This document shows, one piece after another, positions 3,090 through 5,328 of a DNA stretch of 5,328 nt. The translations under genes and the position numbers were made by a program. The notes beneath the pieces are model-generated. The model worked only from the letters and a program-made list of their open reading frames with translations. It ran no database searches and had not been told where the DNA came from. Each line of letters opens with the position of its first letter. Within the stretch, counting starts at the first letter, position 1. The stretch is from MTP4 sp9310u (lineage in GTDB: Archaea > Halobacteriota > Methanosarcinia > Methanosarcinales > Methanosarcinaceae): the NCBI GenBank assembly GCA_030627005.1, contig DAOUSW010000182.1:1-5328 (forward strand), given 5' to 3'.

Positions 3090-5162
3090 ATGAGGGTTAG
3101 ATCGATCGCATGCAGAATCATATCTGTGCTCCTCCTGGGAGTTTTCATAACGGGTTGTGCCCTGGCTGAAACGGATGACAAGTGGAGTTATTCACAGGAG
3201 ATAGTTGTAACGGAAAATGCCGGAAAAGACCTGGCCAGTTATCAGGTGCCTGTCCGCCTGGATTCTTCAAATTTCGATTTCTCGAAGGCAAATGCCGACG
3301 GGTCGGATCTTCGCTTCCTGCTTGGAAGTACCGGGCTTGATTACTGGGTCGAAACCTGGGACCCGAAAGGCGGGGAAGCCACAGTCTGGGTCAAGGTTCC
3401 ATTCCTACCTGCAAACGGGAACCGGAAGATCCTGATGAAGTATGGATATCCCGAAGCAAGGGTCGAGAGCAACGGGGCGGATACGTTCATCTTTTTTGAC
3501 GATTTTTCGGGGTCCAGCCTCCGAAGCATTGACTGGAAATACGAAAATTCCGGAGGCGGATTTGTCGATGTCCAGGGTGGGACTTGTAAACTCGTTGCTC
3601 CGAAAGTTCACGTAAGTGACTTCGCCCTGATCTATTCCAGAGACAGTTTTGATATCAACACGGCATTCGTGGCAAAGCGGATGAAGGTGACTACGGGGGG
3701 CGATGAAAGAGGGCCTGTTCTGCAGCAGGGTTTTATTGACCAGATCGACAACGCAAGAAACGAGATCAAGCATGAGACCGAACTTGCCAACGAGACCAGG
3801 GTGCGCTGGGAACTGAATGCCCGGAAAGAGCGGTTCCGTTCTTTTGACCTGACCAACGTCCGGGCCTCGGAAGGGGACTGGTACGTCTCGGAGATTGCCT
3901 GGTACGAGGAAGATGATGATAACCGCAGTGTTGCCTGGTTTAAGGACGGGGTCCGGGATCCCAGAATGGATTATACTTCCTCCGAGTTTGTCACAAACCT
4001 CCCCATGCACATCTATCTTTATGCAGCTTCCTACCCGGACGCTTCGAAAAACACCGGCTATATGGATGTGGACTATGTTTTTATCCGCAAGTTTGTCGGA
4101 CCGGAAGAACCTTCCGTGCAGGTAACCCCGGCTCCTGCCGAAGAGGCAGCTCCTGTTGAAGAGGTCTCCGGCCCTGAGGCTGCGGAAGTTCCGGCTCCTG
4201 CAGAGGAGGAAGTTCCTGTCGAAGAGGTTTCGGAGCCTGAAAACGTAAGTGAAGAACCGGAAGAAGAAGAGGTAGAAGAGGAAGAGGTAGAAGTTGTTCC
4301 TGTAGTTTCCTTCCCGGAATACAGTGTGGGAATCTCCGGAATTCGGCTGTCTTCTCCCTATTCCCCCCACTTCCCTGCTCTCGTAAGGGAACTCGAAAGT
4401 TCCGGAATCGACACGATTTTCCTCAGTGTTGACTCAACGGACGTCTGGCAGTACGAGCGTTTCGTTAAATCTGCTCACGAAGAAGGGTTTGAGGTGCATG
4501 CGGTGCTTCTGGAAGACCCGGGCTGTACCGGTGCCTGGGACCTGAACACTTCCGGCGAGGCGATAGCTGCGGTTCTTGACTACAACAGTAAATCCCTTGC
4601 TGCTTTTGACGGGATCAACATCTATATGGAACCGTCCTCTGACCCCGCTTCTGATGAGGGGTGCCTGGATTACGTAGGCATTATTGAGGCTGCCCGTGAG
4701 ACCGCCGGAGCAAATGTGTCTTTCTCAGCAAGCCTTCCGCCTCTCTACAACGTTTCGAATATTGAGGATATTTCTCCCATGGTTGATTTCTTTGTGGTCC
4801 GGGCTTACGGCAGAGGTACCGAAAACCTGAACGATGCTTCCCTTATAGTGGATGCCGTTGCCCTGCAGATGGGTGAAATAAGGGGCTCCGGTTCGAAAGG
4901 AATCATAGAAATCAGGGCTGAAGACGGGTTCGAAGATAAGATGACCGTACAGGAATGTTTTGCATCCCTGGCAGAATATTATTCCGGAGACCCCGCCTTC
5001 TTTGGAGTTACCATCTCCAGCTATGAAACCTATAAGGACCTCCCGAAGGTGGCAGAGGAACCCGAAGAAGAACCTGGAACCGGGGTGCCCGGCTTCGGGA
5101 TAGTTTCCGGGCTTCTTGCAGGTCTGGGAGCCCTAGCTCTTCTGAAAAAGGGCAGAATGTGA
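3090..5162 (+). CDS. Surface-anchored DUF2341 protein with GH18-like barrel and PGF-CTERM-like tail
   Basis: A 690-aa exported protein of unknown function. Residues 1-26 are a signal peptide: basic start, ISVLLLGVFI core, then ITGC (20-23), a lipobox, and ALA (24-26), a signal peptidase I alternative. Residues 31-140 match DUF2341 (GSDLRFL, DYWVETWD, VWVKVP, KYGYPEA, FFDDFSG). Residues 141-336 look like a concanavalin-type beta region. Residues 338-408 are an acidic Pro/Glu linker. Residues 410-652 give eight alternating strands and helices, a beta/alpha barrel: GISGIRL, TIFLSV, VHAVLLED, DGINIYME, VSFSASL, FFVVRAYG, GIIEIRAED, FFGVTISSYE. Strand 4 resembles the GH18 motif DxxDxDxE, with Asp507 and Glu514 kept but the middle acids replaced by Asn510 and Tyr512. 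A GTGVPGFG segment, hydrophobic helix and KKGRM end (664-690) resemble a PGF-CTERM anchor. N-glycosylation sequons occur at 234, 278, 385, 486, 542 and 554. ATG at 3090 is chosen for the ribosome site and signal peptide. The substrate, perhaps a surface polysaccharide, is inference. Confidence 0.9.
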   Translation: MRVRSIACRIISVLLLGVFITGCALAETDDKWSYSQEIVVTENAGKDLASYQVPVRLDSSNFDFSKANADGSDLRFLLGSTGLDYWVETWDPKGGEATVWVKVPFLPANGNRKILMKYGYPEARVESNGADTFIFFDDFSGSSLRSIDWKYENSGGGFVDVQGGTCKLVAPKVHVSDFALIYSRDSFDINTAFVAKRMKVTTGGDERGPVLQQGFIDQIDNARNEIKHETELANETRVRWELNARKERFRSFDLTNVRASEGDWYVSEIAWYEEDDDNRSVAWFKDGVRDPRMDYTSSEFVTNLPMHIYLYAASYPDASKNTGYMDVDYVFIRKFVGPEEPSVQVTPAPAEEAAPVEEVSGPEAAEVPAPAEEEVPVEEVSEPENVSEEPEEEEVEEEEVEVVPVVSFPEYSVGISGIRLSSPYSPHFPALVRELESSGIDTIFLSVDSTDVWQYERFVKSAHEEGFEVHAVLLEDPGCTGAWDLNTSGEAIAAVLDYNSKSLAAFDGINIYMEPSSDPASDEGCLDYVGIIEAARETAGANVSFSASLPPLYNVSNIEDISPMVDFFVVRAYGRGTENLNDASLIVDAVALQMGEIRGSGSKGIIEIRAEDGFEDKMTVQECFASLAEYYSGDPAFFGVTISSYETYKDLPKVAEEPEEEPGTGVPGFGIVSGLLAGLGALALLKKGRM
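4128..4253 (+). repeat. 63-bp in-frame duplication in the acidic linker
   Basis: Residues 347-367 and 368-388 of the surface protein are a tandem copy with a 21-residue period (PAPAEEAAPVEEVSGPE, then PAPAEEEVPVEEVSEPE). At DNA level both begin with ccggctcctgc or close to it. The following linker is almost pure Glu and Val (390-402). Such extended acidic spacers hold a domain away from the cell surface, and internal duplication is a usual way for them to change length. Confidence 0.75.
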
Positions 5163-5172
5163 AAAACAGAGG

Positions 5173-5328
5173 TTGAATCCGGAAACATGTTGAATCCGGA
5201 AACGTGTTGAATCCGGAAACATGTTGAAGCAGGAAACATGTTGAATCCGGAAACGTGTTGAATCCGGAAACGTGTTGAATCCGGAAACACGTTGAAGCAG
5301 GAAACATGTTGAATCCGGAAACGTGTTG
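5173..5328 (+). repeat. Tandem array: nine full copies of a 17-bp unit, running off the window
   Basis: The unit is ttgaatccggaaacatg or a close variant, with copies starting at 5173 and every 17 bp to 5309, then ttg at the window edge. The variable sites are the second-to-last bases (atg, gtg, acg) and, in copies 4 and 8, gcag in place of tccg, which suggests a four-unit (68-bp) higher-order period. Each unit contains tccgga and, across the junction, aacatgtt, both palindromes. The array starts ten bases after the stop codon of the surface-protein gene. There are no spacers, so it is not CRISPR. Reverse reading frames across it give repetitive peptides and are not genes. Confidence 0.95.

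Noticed and set aside
3405..4370. 321-codon minus-strand frame opposite the surface-protein gene
   Set aside because: It is a shadow frame produced by the codon bias of the real gene. It shows no domain logic, and the real gene has a signal peptide, DUF2341 motifs and an anchor.
5008..5307. Minus-strand frames giving repetitive MFPDSTCFRIQHVSGFN-type peptides
   Set aside because: They are translations of the 17-bp array. Because 17 is not a multiple of three, frames stay open in a 51-bp cycle by chance, and they then run antisense into the surface gene.

Overview
The window most likely comes from a methanogenic archaeon of the Methanosarcina type. The evidence is an archaeal alternative-shikimate-pathway enzyme (AroA'/ADH synthase), an archaeal-type dUTPase, a large exported protein with an N-terminal DUF2341 domain and a C-terminal PGF-CTERM-like anchor, archaeal TATA/BRE-like promoters, and A/T-rich intergenic DNA full of dispersed repeats. 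The genus is inferred from protein style and cannot be proven from the window.

Layout. Bases 1-118 hold the right end of an IS200/IS605-family (IS1341-like, tnpB-only type) element: the last codons of tnpB, apparently broken by a frameshift, and the subterminal hairpin. Bases 119-1215 are a gene-poor, repeat-rich stretch. It contains a 27-bp-period imperfect duplication, a strongly T-rich block, four copies of a CCCC-tailed palindrome (consensus ATTTCCACTGGAAAT), one doubtful small reverse-strand ORF and a 79-bp foldback repeat. Two well-supported housekeeping genes follow on the minus strand: aroA' (1216-2019), which starts aromatic amino-acid biosynthesis, and dut (2166-2684), which keeps dUTP out of DNA. 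Each has its own TATA-like box placed so that its transcript would have almost no leader.

The divergent spacer 2685-3089 carries four tandem copies of a 49-bp A/T-rich repeat, ending 32 bp before the ATG of a plus-strand gene for a 690-residue surface protein (3090-5162). Predicted order: signal peptide with a lipobox-like site, DUF2341, a concanavalin-like beta region, an acidic Pro/Glu linker with an internal 21-residue duplication, an eight-stranded beta/alpha barrel resembling glycoside hydrolase family 18, and a PGF-CTERM-like tail. Ten bases after its stop codon a second, unrelated tandem array begins (17-bp unit, nine full copies) and runs off the window.

The two minus-strand genes are housekeeping and do not appear to act together with the surface protein. 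The most interesting part is the surface-protein locus: a probably uncharacterised enzyme-like cell-surface protein with a modified GH18 motif, flanked on both sides by different tandem repeat arrays. No defence system, CRISPR array, tRNA or rRNA was recognised.
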